This document shows positions 3,936 through 5,168 of a stretch of 5,168 nt of DNA, in pieces. Under the pieces are notes generated by a model. The model made no database searches. It saw only the letters and a program-made list of their open reading frames with translations, and was not told the DNA's origin. The stretch covers positions 1-5,168 of the forward strand of contig JANLFZ010000451.1 in NCBI GenBank assembly GCA_024653385.1. Reading direction: 5' to 3'. The translations under genes were made by a program, and so were the position numbers. Within the stretch, counting starts at the first letter, position 1; the number at the start of each line of letters is the position of its first letter. Origin of the DNA: Thermoguttaceae bacterium. Its GTDB lineage: Bacteria; Planctomycetota; Planctomycetia; Pirellulales; Thermoguttaceae.

Positions 3936-5168
3936 ATGCACAGTGGCTACATCAACCCTGCCCTACGTCAGCTCCGCGATCAACAAGTGAGGTTCTCGCC
4001 GCGCGAGAAGAAGATCGAGCAGGTCGACGCGGCCGAGCGGCTGTTGGCCGAACTGGATCCCAAGCGGGTGTACACGTACGAATACCTCTGTTACCGGATC
4101 ACGAATTACCGCCCCGAGTCCTATCCGGACATGCGGATTTCCGGCGAGGAGGCGGCGCACGACCTGCGCCTGTTCGTCGAGGACTTGTCGGACGCTGCCG
4201 AGGTGCAAGCCCGGGAGGCGGGCGAAGAGGTGCTCACGGTCGACGACCTCAGCCGCCGGTTTCAGGTGTCGACGAAGACCATCTCCCGTTGGCGCCGGCA
4301 GGGACTTGTCAGCCGGCGATTCGTGTTTAACGGCCGCAAGCGGGTCGGGTTCTTGATGAGTTCGGTTCAGCGGTTCGTCGACCGGAACCAGGAGCGGGTC
4401 CGCCGGGGGATGGCGTTCAGTCAACTGACCGAGGAGGAGCGTCGCCAGATCATCGAGCGGGCCCGGCGTCTGGCCCTGGCGGGCGGTTGCCCCGCCGAGG
4501 TGACGAAGCGGCTGTCGCGGCATACCGGGCGGAGCGTCGAGACGATCCGCTACACGCTCAAACAGTTCGACCGCGACCATCCCGAGTTGGCCATCTTTCC
4601 GGACAACAGCGGCCCCTTGCGCGAGGAGACCAAGAAGAAGATCTATCAGCAGTATCGGCGCGGCGAGGCGATCGAGATCCTGGCCAAGCGGTTCTGCCGC
4701 ACCAGGTCGAGCATCTACCGCATCATCAACGAGATGCGCGCGCGGCGCATTTTCGAGCTTCCGCTGGAGTACATCCCCAACGACTTGTTCTCGAAAATTC
4801 GCACGGAGAAGCAGGAGCACGAGATTCTCGGGCCGGCCCCGCCCGGCGATGTGGTGCTCAAGAAGCCCAGATTGCCCAGCGGTCTGCCGCCCTACTTGGC
4901 CAGCCTGTACGAGGTGCCGCTGTTGAACCGCGAGCAGGAAGTCCATCTGTTCCGCAAAATGAACTACCTGAAGTACAAGGCGTCGAAGCTGCGCGAGCAG
5001 CTCGACCCGGTCCGCCCGAAGTCCCGCCTGATGGACCAGATCGAGGCCTTGCACGACGCCTCGGTGGCGGTCAAGAACGAGATCATTTCGGCCAACCTGC
5101 GGCTGGTCGTCTCGATCGCCAAGCGGCACGTGGGCCCGATGGAGAGTTTCTTCGAGCTGGTCAGCGAC
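3936..5168 (+). CDS. Sigma-70 family RNA polymerase sigma factor with three N-terminal helix-turn-helix units, 3' partial
   Basis: The frame from ATG 3936 is open to the window edge, 411 residues so far. Order of parts: residues 1-95 have no motif I know. HTH 1 at about 99-150 (LTVDDLSRRFQVSTKTISRWRRQGL, then RKRVGF) is of the excisionase/MerR type. HTH 2 is at about 164-212 (ERARRLALAGGCPAEVTKRL, then GRSVETIRYTLKQF). HTH 3 is at about 226-283 (KIYQQYRRGEAIEILAKRF, then RSSIYRIINEMRARRI). Sigma region 1.2 is at about 317-345 (LPPYLASLYEVPLLNREQEVHLFRKM). Region 2.1 begins at about 378 with NEIISANLRLVVSIAKRHVG, then FFELVSD where classic RpoD has a 'flDLIqEG'-like block. Region 2.3-4, which melts and reads the -10, and region 4 lie beyond the window. 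It directs RNA polymerase to promoters in the cytoplasm. It looks like a group 1/2-type factor in which regulatory DNA-binding modules replace region 1.1. Start chosen from GAGGGA at 3925-3930 and the extended -10 at 3858-3866. Confidence 0.85.
   Translation, partial: MHSGYINPALRQLRDQQVRFSPREKKIEQVDAAERLLAELDPKRVYTYEYLCYRITNYRPESYPDMRISGEEAAHDLRLFVEDLSDAAEVQAREAGEEVLTVDDLSRRFQVSTKTISRWRRQGLVSRRFVFNGRKRVGFLMSSVQRFVDRNQERVRRGMAFSQLTEEERRQIIERARRLALAGGCPAEVTKRLSRHTGRSVETIRYTLKQFDRDHPELAIFPDNSGPLREETKKKIYQQYRRGEAIEILAKRFCRTRSSIYRIINEMRARRIFELPLEYIPNDLFSKIRTEKQEHEILGPAPPGDVVLKKPRLPSGLPPYLASLYEVPLLNREQEVHLFRKMNYLKYKASKLREQLDPVRPKSRLMDQIEALHDASVAVKNEIISANLRLVVSIAKRHVGPMESFFELVSD

Noticed and set aside
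3963..5129. - strand open frame of 388 codons opposite the sigma-factor gene
   Set aside because: The + strand encodes a recognisable sigma factor throughout. The - strand reading is leucine/arginine/aspartate-rich mirror sequence with no known motif.
1..5168. tRNA, rRNA, CRISPR array, transposase gene or defence system
   Set aside because: No cloverleaf, rRNA-like sequence, regularly spaced repeat array or transposase/nuclease cassette was seen on either strand apart from the AddA-like nuclease end, which is housekeeping repair.

Overview
The window looks like a high-GC planctomycete chromosome segment (order Pirellulales or a relative). Three things point there: a DUF1080 (3-keto-disaccharide hydrolase-type) secreted protein, a sigma-70 factor with the divergent 'NLRLVVSIAKRHVGPMESFF' region 2 and a long helix-turn-helix N-terminus, and a dispersed intergenic repeat of the CCAACCCGA-x-GCGCCAGC type. 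The lineage is an inference from family content; no marker gene is present.

Layout. (1) 1-461, + strand: the 3' end of a UvrD/AddA-type helicase-nuclease gene, containing only the RecB-like PD-(D/E)XK nuclease domain. (2) 578-1573, + strand: a complete exported DUF1080 protein with a clear Shine-Dalgarno sequence. (3) 1574-2143: a 570-base stretch with no convincing protein gene. Its first part holds TATAAT and TAGAAT -10-like boxes, then a strongly self-complementary block (1723-1874) followed at once by a canonical intrinsic terminator (1877-1917) on the + strand. I read this as a structured non-coding RNA gene. Its architecture (long closing helix, wide asymmetric bubble with a small 3'-side hairpin, long terminal hairpin, about 200 nt) resembles 6S RNA, but I cannot prove the family. 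Its second part (1953-2099) is an inverted pair of a 23-bp repeat plus partial copies. (4) 2144-3520, - strand: a complete secreted protein of unknown function, convergent with the RNA gene. (5) 3521-3935: a 415-base divergent intergenic region. It holds a 20-codon ORF behind a perfect Shine-Dalgarno sequence, an AT-rich patch with two 11-bp direct repeats bracketed by a 9-bp inverted repeat, and an extended -10 promoter. (6) 3936-5168, + strand, running off the end: the N-terminal 411 residues of a sigma-70 family factor with three predicted helix-turn-helix units ahead of sigma regions 1.2 and 2.

The genes do not form one pathway. They look like separate transcription units: DNA repair, an exported carbohydrate-related protein, an RNA gene, an exported unknown and a transcription factor. 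The most notable content is the candidate structured RNA and the domain-fused sigma factor. If the RNA is 6S-like, both would act on RNA polymerase, but nothing in the sequence links them directly.
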